Of a stretch of DNA of 64,000 nt, positions 46,382 through 54,834 are shown one piece after another. Location of the stretch: contig JAHEEK010000001.1 in the NCBI GenBank assembly GCA_024640765.1, forward strand, positions 124,001 to 188,000, written 5' to 3'. The notes below the pieces were generated by a model that worked only from the letters and a program-made list of their open reading frames with translations, was not told the DNA's origin and made no database searches. The position numbers were made by a program, and so were the translations under genes. Source of the stretch: Nereida sp024640765. Lineage in GTDB: Bacteria; Pseudomonadota; Alphaproteobacteria; Rhodobacterales; Rhodobacteraceae. Numbering within the stretch: position 1 is the first letter of the stretch; the number at the start of each line of letters is the position of its first letter.

Positions 46382-46787
46382 TGCCGCGCGCGCAGGTGCT
46401 CTGACGCCTGTTGTTGGTGGCCTTTGTTTGGCTCCACATAATGCCCGGGCGGATCAAGGTTACGGCGCTGATGTAAACTGTGACGATCCGCAAAACCAGT
46501 TGGAAATGACGTATTGCGAGGGAGAGGCCTTGGCACGTGAGGATGCGCGCCTCAACTTGGCGTATCAAGGTGCGATGGAGCGCGCACAAAACCTTGAGAG
46601 TGATGAGACAGCGCGCCTGTTGCGTCAGGCACAGCGCGCGTGGATCACATACCGCGATCTGGCCTGCGCGTCCGAGGCGGCAACGGCCCAAGGCGGTAGT
46701 ATCTCCGGACAGCTTTATCTTGGCTGCAAGACGTATTTGACCCGCCAGCGTGCCGATGATTTAGCAGTTTTTCTTGATGTGATGTAG
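46374..46787 (+). CDS. DUF1311 / LprI-type small periplasmic protein
   Basis: 137 residues from a GTG start. A short hydrophobic N-terminus (AGALTPVVGGLCLAPHNARA) looks like a signal peptide. The mature part shows the DUF1311 pattern CDDPQNQLEMTYCEGEALAREDARLNLAY, then RLLRQAQRAWITYRDLACASEA and a final Cys (YLGCKTYLTRQRADDL). Related proteins inhibit lysozyme, but that activity cannot be claimed here. Confidence 0.82.
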   Translation: MNNAARAGALTPVVGGLCLAPHNARADQGYGADVNCDDPQNQLEMTYCEGEALAREDARLNLAYQGAMERAQNLESDETARLLRQAQRAWITYRDLACASEAATAQGGSISGQLYLGCKTYLTRQRADDLAVFLDVM

Positions 46788-46965
46788 GTTTGGCGCATTT
46801 GGTGACTGAAACCTTTGTCTCTAAAGTGAAGTAAAATCAAAGAGGTAAGTGTCCGCTCTGCGTCAGGTGCATGGCGGGATTGCGGATTTACCGGCTACTC
46901 TGCGCTGCAGCATTTGTCTAAAACTAACCCAACAGACAAACGCAGCTCACAGTAGGAATATCGAA

Positions 46966-47196
46966 ATGGCTTTTTACACTGACACCGTCGCATCCGCTCC
47001 TCGCACTGGCTTTTTTGCCGTAATCGGCTCGTTCTTTACATCCATCGCAGTTGCACGTGAGGCGTCTTTGAATGTGCAAGGTCGTGTTGCCAAAATGGAT
47101 GAATTGCGTGCCAAAACTGACGAAGAACTTGCCGCACTTGGCATGACACGCGACACCATCGCGCTGCATGTTTTCCGCGATCTTTACTACATCTGA
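46966..47196 (+). CDS. DUF1127 family small protein
   Basis: 76 residues from ATG 46966, with AGGA upstream. Basic, helix-forming, with the typical C-terminus AKMDELRAKTDEELAALGMTRDTIALHVFRDLYYI. Family members are small, often RNA-associated or phosphate/stress-linked regulators in alphaproteobacteria; the role here is unknown. A 177-base leader separates it from the DUF1311 gene. Confidence 0.82.
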   Translation: MAFYTDTVASAPRTGFFAVIGSFFTSIAVAREASLNVQGRVAKMDELRAKTDEELAALGMTRDTIALHVFRDLYYI

Positions 47197-47229
47197 TTAC
47201 CAACTCATTCCCTGACTATTAGTTTTGAT

Positions 47230-47260
47230 GGCCCTGCATTCTGTGCGGGGCCTTTCTCTT
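47230..47260 (+). terminator. Terminator after the DUF1127 gene
   Basis: GC-rich hairpin (arms GGCCCTGCA and TGCGGGGCC, with one G-U pair) followed by TTTCTCTT. Confidence 0.6.
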
Positions 47261-47310
47261 CTCAGCGGTCCCCAATGAGGAACGTTGAACTTAGAGTGCG
47301 TGACCTGCTG

Positions 47311-48268
47311 TTAGCGCGGCGGTCGCAAGGGATCGGGCAGGGCAATGCCCTTGTCCATCAACGCTCTCAGTCTGCGGCGGGCGATCGGCATGCGGTAGTG
47401 CTGGCCGATGGCGCGGCAGAGTTTTGCAAGGCGCATTGGTTTTTCTTGCGCTTCAACGGCCAGCACTGCGCGGCGCAAGAAAGGCACATGCCTGCGGCGT
47501 AGGCGCACCAGTTTGTGCAAAGATTGTCTGTTTAGTTTGCCGGTGCCCGCTTGTGCCAGCATGCGGTAGAGAACCTGCATCTCGATCAAATCAGCCTCTA
47601 GGTCACCGCTCATGTGGCGCAAAGGCACCATGGTTGTGTGCGCTTTGTGAAAAAGCGCCGCCTGCGCAAATTCATCCCTGACCGACGGGTCATAAAGAAC
47701 AAATACATCTTCGGCGGCATCAATCATATCGGGCGCATAGCCGTAGCGGTCTTCAAAACTTAGCCGCCTGTGGGGTGCAAAGCGCTTGTCCCATCCAGTG
47801 ATGCGCGGATTAAGCGTGGCCTGCGGCTGCAGGCAGATGACAGTGGCGCCGGGGGAGGCGACGCTAAAGGCAGCGGCCGCATAACCGCACATGTCGGCGC
47901 CGTAAAAGATCACGCGGTCGTAGGCGTCAAAAAAGCCGTCATCACTTAATTTATCAAAAAATTCGTAAACGGCGGCATCGCGAAACCATGTATCAGCTGA
48001 TGTAAGCAAGCATAGATGCGACCAACCCGCCTCACGGACCAACTCAAAGCCAGCGGGCTCACCAGACTCGTAGGTGTTGCGGATGTGCTCGACGGCTTCA
48101 AAAGTGACAAGTAACGTCGGACCATCATCGACGAATAGGGCCGCGTGCGGCTGGCGCAATTCTTCATACATCCCATATTGTCGGCCCAGCTTTCGCATCG
48201 CTTGAGTCCAGTTCTTCAGGGACAAATCGCTTAGCGGGGGGGCGAAAAAGGTTCGCGTCGTCCTGCAT
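47311..48268 (-). CDS. Alpha/beta-hydrolase-like conserved protein, possible frame error near the start
   Basis: About 318 residues if read from ATG 48268, which has GGAG six bases upstream. That frame closes soon (MQDDANLFRPPAKRF and so on, stop after 34 residues). The long frame begins instead in FFAPPLSDLSLKNW. One extra T in the T5 run at 48245-48249 (or one C in the C7 run at 48236-48242, both on the minus strand) would join MQDDANLF to APPLSDLS, the expected start of this Rhodobacterales family. The core has DRVIFYGADMCGYAAAAFSVASPGATV, like the nucleophile turn of alpha/beta-hydrolases, but with Asp-Met-Cys instead of a Ser. Family members are sometimes labelled phosphoadenosine phosphosulfate reductase; no such site is visible here. 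Confidence 0.7.
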
Positions 48269-48394
48269 GGTGTGCTCCGGCCAGTCTTGCCCTTCGGCGA
48301 AAGGCGGTGTTGGGCCAGAGCTACCGGTCGAATGGGGCGAAAATGCGGAGCCACCGTGCGCTTTTTGAGAGGGTTTAGCTAGCGTTAACCGGCC

Positions 48395-49633
48395 CTAGAA
48401 GAACGCCTGAAGCCCCGTTTGGGCACGCCCTAGGATAAGCGCATGGATGTCGTGCGTACCTTCATAGGTGTTCACAGTTTCCAAATTAACCATGTGGCGC
48501 ATAACAGGGAACGCGTCTGAAATGCCGTTGCCCCCGTGCATGTCGCGGGCGTGGCGTGCCACATCCAGCGCTTTGCCGCAGTTGTTTCGTTTCATCATGC
48601 TGATCAATTCGGGGCTTGCGCTGCCGCCATCCATCATGCGTCCCAATTGCAACGAACCTTGCAGGCCAAGCGCGATTTCTGTTTGCATGTCAGCCAGCTT
48701 TTTCTGGAAAAGTTGCGTCTGAGCCAGTGGTTTACCGAACTGATGGCGGTCCAAACCATATTGTCGCGCTGCGTGCCAGCATGCCTCGGCAGCCCCCATC
48801 ACGCCCCAAGAAATGCCGTAGCGCGCGCGGTTCAAACAGCCAAACGGTCCTCTGAGGCCTTCAACATTCGGCAGCAATGCATCTTCGCCCACATCTACAT
48901 CGCTCATCACGATTTCACCTGTGATAGAGGCCCGAAGCGACAGCTTACCTTTAATGACAGGTGCGCTGAGCCCCTTGGTCCCCTTGTCCAATACAAAGCC
49001 ACGAATTTTGCCGCCGTGGGCGTCGGATTTTGCCCAAACGACAAAAACATCAGCGGCGGGGGCATTTGAAATCCACATCTTTGCACCATTAAGGCGGTAG
49101 CCTGTCGGTGTTTTTACGGCCGTGGTTTTCATCCCGGCGGGATCACTTCCTGCGTCCGGTTCGGTCAGGCCAAAACACCCGATGCTTGTGCCTGCCGCAA
49201 GGCCGGGCAGATATTTTTGCCGCTGTTCTTCGGTTCCGTAGGCAAAAATCGGATACATCACCAAGGATGACTGCACGGACATCATGGAGCGATAGCCGCT
49301 GTCGACCCGCTCAACGGCGCGTGCGATCAGTCCGTAACTGACGTAGCCAGCACCAAGCCCGCCGTAGCTTTCAGGGATGGTCACACCAAGAAGGCCCGCG
49401 CTGCCCATTTTTTCAAAGAGTGAACGGTCAAAGCTTTCGTCGCGGTAACTGTCTGTTACGAGCGGGGCGAGGGTGTTCTGGCTGAATGTTTCTGCCGCTT
49501 CTGCCAGCATACGCTCCTCTTCGGTCAGCTGCGCATTCAACAAAAACGGATCTGCCCAGTCAAAACGGCTAAGTTCGGGGCCGTGACCTGCGGGGTGTGA
49601 CTGGGTTGGATCGACGGGGTGTTGCGCGTTCAT
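48395..49633 (-). CDS. gcdH: Glutaryl-CoA dehydrogenase type acyl-CoA dehydrogenase
   Basis: 412 residues from ATG 49633 with GGAGG five bases upstream. FAD enzyme oxidising and decarboxylating glutaryl-CoA to crotonyl-CoA in lysine/tryptophan breakdown. Signatures are FGLTEPDAGSDPAGM, RASITGEIVMSDVDV and, for the catalytic base, NLETVNTYEGTHDIHALILGRAQTG. Length and layout are those of GcdH. Stands alone. Confidence 0.94.
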   Translation of the reverse strand: MNAQHPVDPTQSHPAGHGPELSRFDWADPFLLNAQLTEEERMLAEAAETFSQNTLAPLVTDSYRDESFDRSLFEKMGSAGLLGVTIPESYGGLGAGYVSYGLIARAVERVDSGYRSMMSVQSSLVMYPIFAYGTEEQRQKYLPGLAAGTSIGCFGLTEPDAGSDPAGMKTTAVKTPTGYRLNGAKMWISNAPAADVFVVWAKSDAHGGKIRGFVLDKGTKGLSAPVIKGKLSLRASITGEIVMSDVDVGEDALLPNVEGLRGPFGCLNRARYGISWGVMGAAEACWHAARQYGLDRHQFGKPLAQTQLFQKKLADMQTEIALGLQGSLQLGRMMDGGSASPELISMMKRNNCGKALDVARHARDMHGGNGISDAFPVMRHMVNLETVNTYEGTHDIHALILGRAQTGLQAFF

Positions 49634-49735
49634 TGGGGCCTCCACAGATCAGATATGCTCTTTGGCGGTAGCCTAGTGTGGCAGCCAGCGGACAGCAAGC
49701 GCAACGAATGGACCAAGAATGGGGCAAATGTAGCA

Positions 49736-49775
49736 CAAAGAAAAAGCCCCCACGCGGTTGGCGTTGGGGGCTTGG
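49736..49775 (-). terminator. Intrinsic terminator after infC
   Basis: Stem of AAGCCCCCA with TGGGGGCTT plus inner pairs (49745-49773), followed on the minus strand by TTTTTCTTT. It lies about 45 bases beyond the infC stop. Confidence 0.8.
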
Positions 49776-49818
49776 TATTAGATGTTGCGGTCTGTTAAAT
49801 CGCCGATAAACGCATCGC

Positions 49819-50364
49819 TTACTTCGGCATAGGTCCGATAAGCATGACCATCTGACGGCCTTCCATTTTTGGGAAGTTTTCTACTTTGCCGTGCTCTTTT
49901 GTGTCTTCTGCAACGCGCTCAAGCAATTCACGTCCAAGGTTTTGGTGCGCCATTTCGCGGCCACGGAAACGCAGCGTGATTTTTACTTTGTCACCGTTTT
50001 CCAAAAACTTGAAAACATTACGCATTTTGACGCTGTAATCATTGGTGTCAGTGTTCGGACGGAACTTGACCTCTTTGATCTCAATCGTCTTTTGTTTCTT
50101 ACGCGCTTCGGATTCACGTTTTTGCAGCTCGTATTTATACTTGCCGAAATCCATAATCTTGCAGACAGGTGGGTTCGCGTTTGGCGAAATCTCAACCAGA
50201 TCGAGACCAGCTTCTTCGGCCAATGCCATGGCTTTCGCGGGTGAAACAACGCCGCCGTTTTCACCATCAGCGCCAATCAGGCGAATCTCGAGTGCTTTGA
50301 TGCGGTCATTGACGCGGGGGCCGGTATCGCGCTGTGGAGGCGCATTATGTGGTCTGCGGGCTAT
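49819..50364 (-). CDS. infC: Translation initiation factor IF-3, probable ATA start
   Basis: 181 residues if read from ATA at 50364. No ATG, GTG or TTG is in frame before the internal Met of MALAEEAGLDLVEISP at 50229, which would lose the N-terminal domain. From 50364 the sequence reads ARRPHNAPPQRDTGPRVNDR, the standard alphaproteobacterial IF-3 start, and AAGGA lies eight bases upstream. IF-3 controls start-codon choice on the 30S subunit and represses its own mRNA when that mRNA begins with a poor codon, so a rare start is meaningful. Terminator at 49736-49775. Confidence 0.93.
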   Translation of the reverse strand: MARRPHNAPPQRDTGPRVNDRIKALEIRLIGADGENGGVVSPAKAMALAEEAGLDLVEISPNANPPVCKIMDFGKYKYELQKRESEARKKQKTIEIKEVKFRPNTDTNDYSVKMRNVFKFLENGDKVKITLRFRGREMAHQNLGRELLERVAEDTKEHGKVENFPKMEGRQMVMLIGPMPK

Positions 50365-50590
50365 GGGTTCATTCCTTAAATGGTTGGTCGTAATTTCTAG
50401 TTGCGCAAGCTAGGCGCTAAAGTCGCGCGCTTCAAGCGGCAAATGCGTGTTTGCAAAGGGTGTTTGGCGTATTTCCGGCTGTTGTGGCGTTTTGTGGCTT
50501 GTGTCCTTTTCAAGCTGGCGTGAGCGTGTGATATGTGGAGCACTGCTCTGCGGAGTTAACGAGTGTTTTGTGAATGGGGACGTGACGCAA

Positions 50591-51434
50591 ATGAATAAAT
50601 TAGTATTGGGTGCTGGCGCTGTGGTGATTGCGGTGGCGGGCTATGTTTGGGTGTCTGGCTCAAACTTGGAAGAGGTTGCGGATAGTGCGACAGGGACTGC
50701 TGAAACTGCAGTTGAAACAACAACCGAAACCGTAAGCGAGGGCGCAACGGCTGTTACTGAAACGGCAACTTCTGCAACAGACAGTGCGACCACCGCGGTT
50801 GAAAGTGTTGTTGAAGAAGCCAAAACGGCTGTGGATGATGCTGTGGATACGGCAAAAGCCAAAGCAGAAGAAGCCGTGGAAGCAGCAAAAGAAGCTGCGG
50901 AAAATGCGGTATCCGATGCGTTGGAGCTTGCGGGTGACGGGACAGATGCGGCCTGATTTGACCGAAGCAGCGACTGACGCTGTTTCTGGTGCTGTCACAG
51001 AGGCGACAGAAGGTGCTGCCACTCTTTTGGAAGGCGCGACCGAGGCTGCGTCTGATGCGGGTAACGCCGTGGTGGATGTGGCTGCAGAATCCGTGGATGC
51101 AGTTTCTGACACGGCAACGGATGTTGTAGAGGGCACCGCGGACGCGGTGTCGCAAACTGTGGAGGAGAGCCGTGAAGCGGTAGAGACAGCAACTGAAGCG
51201 GCTCCTGAAACGACCGCGGAGGCAAGCCCGACTGCAGAAGTTGATCCTGTGGGGCTGGGTGATCTGCTAACGGCTGAAGGGCTGAATACGGATGCAGCGC
51301 TGCAACTTGTTGAAGGCTCTTAGATTTCTGGATTTGCTAAAACAGCGCTTAAAACTTTGATTGAGCAGGCGGAAAATAATCCTGAGATGGCCAACCAAGT
51401 TATCGATGCCATCAAAGCGCAGATTGGTGGATAA
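50591..51434 (+). pseudogene. Ala/Thr/Glu/Val-rich repeat protein with N-terminal anchor, broken
   Basis: Starts MNKLVLGAGAVVIAVAGYVWVSG, one membrane anchor or signal. A low-complexity stretch of Ala, Thr, Glu and Val with loose 11-residue periodicity (as in ETAVETTTETVSEGATAVTE) follows, able to form long amphipathic helices. The first frame ends at 50954-50956. The next frame goes on with the same composition (DLTEAATDAVSGAVTEATEG) from about 50945; one extra base in GCGGCC explains the shift. A TAG at 51321 then interrupts, but the same frame continues SGFAKTALKTLIEQAENNPE to a TAA at 51432. The intact protein would be about 280 residues. Function unknown. Confidence 0.7.
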
Positions 51435-51456
51435 GCTGTTTTGATTAGTAAAATAG

Positions 51457-51487
51457 AAAAGGCCGCATAACTCTGCGGCCTTTTTTA
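51457..51487. terminator. Bidirectional terminator between the repeat gene and fpr
   Basis: Stem AAGGCCGCA with TGCGGCCTT (51459-51482) and a 6-base loop, followed by a T run on the plus strand and TTTTCTATTTT on the minus strand. It serves both convergent genes. Confidence 0.85.
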
Positions 51488-51518
51488 ACAATGACTTATT
51501 GTTGGTCTTTAATGTTAA

Positions 51519-52373
51519 TCAGCCAACAAACGCTTTTTCTACAACGTAGTGTTTCGGATCAGAATTAGCACCTTCCTCAAGTCCGTGGCTTTCGAGGATT
51601 TCTTTGATATCCACATTAAGCCCCATAGACCCACATACCATGGCGCGGTCCGTTTCGGCCGACAGACCGTCTTCAATGCCGAGGTCTTTGAAAACTGTCC
51701 CGTCCTTCAAAAGGTCGGTGATGCGGCCCATCTTTGGGCTCTGCTCACGGGTTGTGGTTGGGTAGTAAACCAGCTTGGCAAGGTTCTCTTCACCAATCAA
51801 CTCGACCAGTAGCTCGTCTGTGTTGATGCTCTCAATCAGATCTGCGCCATAGGTAAGCTCGGCCACATCGCGGCAGGTGTGCGTGACGATGACTTGGTCG
51901 TACAGCTCATACGTCTCCGGATCGCGCAGCAAAGATGCGAAAGGCGCAAAGCCTGTCCCTGTTGAAAAGAACCAAAGACGCTTACCTGGCAGCAAGGCAT
52001 CGTGAACAAGCGTACCTACAGGTTTGGGGCGCAAAATGATTTCATCGCCTACCTGAACGTGCTGAAGTTTCGATGTCAGTGGTCCGTCCTGAACTTTGAT
52101 CGAGTAGAATTCCAACTCCTCGTCCCAGCTGGGGGAGGCGATGGAGTAAGCGCGCAAGAGCGGGCGCTGTTTGCCGGTTTTTGGGTCCGGATCGCCCATC
52201 AAGCCGATCATGACAAACTCGCCAGAGCGGAACCGAAGCGATGCAGGGCGTGTGACACGGAACGAAAACAGCCGATCGGTGTAATGCTTAACGGCTGTCA
52301 CGACTTGCGCGTCGGGAAGGGTTGGTGTGGCCTTTGCGGCGGGGGCGTCGGTCATGGGTGTTTGATCATTCAT
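51519..52373 (-). CDS. fpr: Ferredoxin--NADP reductase
   Basis: About 284 residues. FAD domain with LRAYSIASPSWDEELEFYSIKV and GEFVMIGLMGD; NADP domain with FSTGTGFAPFASLLRD and, at the end, AMVCGSMGLNVDIKEILESHGLEEG. It can feed reduced ferredoxin to the sulfite/nitrite reductase just upstream. Start uncertain: ATG 52373, 52355 or 52394 (the last has AGGA upstream). Terminator at 51457-51487. Confidence 0.92.
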   Translation of the reverse strand: MNDQTPMTDAPAAKATPTLPDAQVVTAVKHYTDRLFSFRVTRPASLRFRSGEFVMIGLMGDPDPKTGKQRPLLRAYSIASPSWDEELEFYSIKVQDGPLTSKLQHVQVGDEIILRPKPVGTLVHDALLPGKRLWFFSTGTGFAPFASLLRDPETYELYDQVIVTHTCRDVAELTYGADLIESINTDELLVELIGEENLAKLVYYPTTTREQSPKMGRITDLLKDGTVFKDLGIEDGLSAETDRAMVCGSMGLNVDIKEILESHGLEEGANSDPKHYVVEKAFVG

Positions 52374-52444
52374 AAGTTTGATTGCGCGGGTCATGCCCAC
52401 GCGTCCTGTCATAGTCGTTGATTTGGATCAGTTAAAGGCGCTGT

Positions 52445-52855
52445 TTAGCCGCGTAGGCGGGCTTGGTAGTCGTGCTCGGTCCAGTTTGCGCGAAAAAGCC
52501 ACTCTGCTTCGGGTTGGCGGGCGGCGAGGGCGTTATCAATTTCGACCTCGTCAAAACCAACGCGGCGTGCCATTGCGTATTGATCCGAGATCACATGACC
52601 CTTGGCGCGCAAACGACCTTTGTAGCCCATCCGGCGCAATTCGGCGGCAATGGAAAAGCCTCGACCGTCCGCAAAACTGGGAAAGTCCACGCGGATTAGG
52701 CTTAGCCCATCAAGACGCGCGCGCAGGTCTTCTGGTTCAGCGTTTGAGGGCAGGTCGACGCCCGCGCAATCATTCGCTGGCAGGCTATCGAGCGTGCAAA
52801 ATCCGCCGTTCCAGTCGTCTGCGGCAAAGCCGCTGTCTGTTACAATTACTGTCAT
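52445..52855 (-). CDS. DUF934 family protein linked to sulfite reduction
   Basis: 136 residues. Contains the family motif LIRVDFPSFADGRGFSIAAELRRMGYKGRLRAKGHVISDQY. DUF934 genes usually follow cysH in such operons. Here it starts 12 bases after the sulfite/nitrite reductase stop with no cysH between. Role: unknown accessory of assimilatory sulfur reduction. Confidence 0.9.
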   Translation of the reverse strand: MTVIVTDSGFAADDWNGGFCTLDSLPANDCAGVDLPSNAEPEDLRARLDGLSLIRVDFPSFADGRGFSIAAELRRMGYKGRLRAKGHVISDQYAMARRVGFDEVEIDNALAARQPEAEWLFRANWTEHDYQARLRG

Positions 52856-52867
52856 AATATCAGGTCC

Positions 52868-54532
52868 TTATGCCGCTGATGCTTTGCTGTCGGGATAAAG
52901 CGCCGCTTTGAACGGCCCCATGCCAACACGGCGGTATGTTTGTAAAAATGTCTCTGCTTTTTCGCTGCGCACGTCGAGGTATGTCTCGATGATCCGTTCG
53001 ATCGCTGGCACTAGCGCCTCTGCGCTAAAGCCCGGACCTGCGCGCTCACCAATGGCTGCATCTTCGGACCCGTCACCGCCCAAGGTGATCTGATAGTTTT
53101 CGACGCCGGCGCGGTCTAAACCCAGAATGCCGATATGGCCCACGTGGTGGTGACCACAGGCGTTGATGCAGCCAGAGATTTTGATTTTTAGCGCGCCAAT
53201 TTCATGCTCAAGTTTCAACTCATCAAAGCGCTCAGCAATTTCTTGCGCAACAGGGATTGAGCGCGCAGTAGCTAACGCGCAGTAATCCATGCCGGGGCAC
53301 GCGATGATGTCGCTGATCAGACCAATGTTTGCTGTCGCCAAATCTGCCTCACGCAAGGCCGCATAGATGGCGGGCAGGTCTGATTGGTGCACGTGGGGCA
53401 GGATAACATTCTGCTCGTGGCTGATGCGCAATTCATCATGCCCATAGGTTTCCGCCAACTCCGCCATGACGCGCATCTGATCTGCGGATGCGTCACCCGG
53501 CGTCGCGCCGTGCTTTTTCAAACTGATCGAGACAATTGCGTAGCTATCGTTTTTGTGCGCGGTGATATTTGTGTCCGACCAGCTTGCGTAAGCGGGGTTG
53601 GCCAGACGCATGGCTGTGTGCGCATCAACGGGCGCATTACGATAGGCCGGCGCGCCGAAGTTTTGTTGAATTTGTGCAAATAGATCGCGATCAACACCTT
53701 TGAATGTAGGCTTTATTTGTTCGAAACGTGTAAGGACGCGGGCACGGATGTCATCGATGCCATGCTCGTGAACTGTGATTTTGATGCGTGATTTATATTT
53801 ATTATCGCGGCGGCCAAGACGGTTCCAAACATTGACTGTGGCTTCAACAAACGGCAGCAAATCCGCCTTTGGCAAAAACTCTGCAAGTGTTTTGCCAATC
53901 ATCGGGGTGCGGCCCAAGCCGCCACCAACAATAATTTTATAGCCGATTTCGCCATCTTCTTCGATGATCTGAATGCCAATATCATGCGCGCGAATGACAG
54001 CGCGATCTGCTGCAGAGCCGGTCACGGCAAGTTTAAACTTGCGCGGCAGAAACTGAAATTCGGGGTGATCTGTTGACCACTGACGCAGCAGCTCCGCTGT
54101 TGGACGCGGATCTTCTACCTCATCCGCCGCAGCGCCTGCAAAGTGGTCTGCGGTAACGTTACGAATGGTGTTGCCGCTTGTTTGTAGCGCGTGCATCTCC
54201 ACCTCGGCCAGACGGTCAAGGATGTCGGGAATATCCTTTAGTTTTGGCCAATTATACTGGATATTCTGGCGTGTGGTGAAGTGACCATACCCTTTGTCAA
54301 ACGTCTCGGCGATCATCGCAAGTTGGCGCATTTGGGCGCCGTTTAGTGTACCGTAAGGAATGGCAACGCGCAGCATGTAGGCGTGAAGTTGCAGGTAGAG
54401 ACCATTCATAAGGCGAAGTGGTTTGAACTCATCCTCTATGAGGGCGCCAGAAATACGGCGTTCAACCTGCGCGCGAAACTGGGCGTTCCGTTCTGCGACG
54501 AAAGCCGCATCAAAATCGTTGTACTGATACAT
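52868..54532 (-). CDS. cysI: Nitrite/sulfite reductase (siroheme, [4Fe-4S])
   Basis: 554 residues. Two ferrite-like halves; the siroheme/cluster cysteines are in ACPGMDYCALATA and SGCINACGHHHVG. Reduces sulfite to sulfide (or nitrite to ammonia) with six electrons. In Rhodobacterales this gene lies in a cysG-DUF2849-cysI set and is usually taken as sulfite reductase; the two activities cannot be told apart by eye. Siroheme is supplied by the cysG product two genes upstream. Confidence 0.92.
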   Translation of the reverse strand: MYQYNDFDAAFVAERNAQFRAQVERRISGALIEDEFKPLRLMNGLYLQLHAYMLRVAIPYGTLNGAQMRQLAMIAETFDKGYGHFTTRQNIQYNWPKLKDIPDILDRLAEVEMHALQTSGNTIRNVTADHFAGAAADEVEDPRPTAELLRQWSTDHPEFQFLPRKFKLAVTGSAADRAVIRAHDIGIQIIEEDGEIGYKIIVGGGLGRTPMIGKTLAEFLPKADLLPFVEATVNVWNRLGRRDNKYKSRIKITVHEHGIDDIRARVLTRFEQIKPTFKGVDRDLFAQIQQNFGAPAYRNAPVDAHTAMRLANPAYASWSDTNITAHKNDSYAIVSISLKKHGATPGDASADQMRVMAELAETYGHDELRISHEQNVILPHVHQSDLPAIYAALREADLATANIGLISDIIACPGMDYCALATARSIPVAQEIAERFDELKLEHEIGALKIKISGCINACGHHHVGHIGILGLDRAGVENYQITLGGDGSEDAAIGERAGPGFSAEALVPAIERIIETYLDVRSEKAETFLQTYRRVGMGPFKAALYPDSKASAA

Positions 54533-54834
54533 TATGACAACTCCACTTGCTTGCCGTGTGCGTAATTGGATGGGCCGCGTGTGCGGAATTCTTCTCGTAA
54601 ATGAGTCGGGGCAGGGTCATCGTCCGTAATCACAACATCCGCGAGGTACACACCCACCGCGACTGCGGGCTGGCTGCTTGCGGTCAAAAGCTGTTCTTGT
54701 GCAACGGCTTCATCTTCAAACACTTCGGCGCTTGATAATGTGCGAACCCAAGTCCCTTCAGGTGACCAATAGATGACATCGCCTTCAAGAAGCGCGTTGG
54801 CGGTAATAACTTTTGGGGTGAAGCTGCGGCTCAT
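54532..54834 (-). CDS. DUF2849 family protein
   Basis: 100 residues, basic and compact (TPKVITANALLEGDVIYWSPEGTWV at the start, AVGVYLADVVITDDDPAPTHLREEFRTRGPSN later). Overlaps cysG by four bases and abuts the reductase. DUF2849 genes sit in this place in many alphaproteobacteria; function not known. Confidence 0.88.
   Translation of the reverse strand: MSRSFTPKVITANALLEGDVIYWSPEGTWVRTLSSAEVFEDEAVAQEQLLTASSQPAVAVGVYLADVVITDDDPAPTHLREEFRTRGPSNYAHGKQVELS

Noticed and set aside
47197..47310. A small RNA or tRNA after the DUF1127 gene
   Set aside because: Only a terminator-like hairpin is visible; no cloverleaf or conserved RNA pattern.
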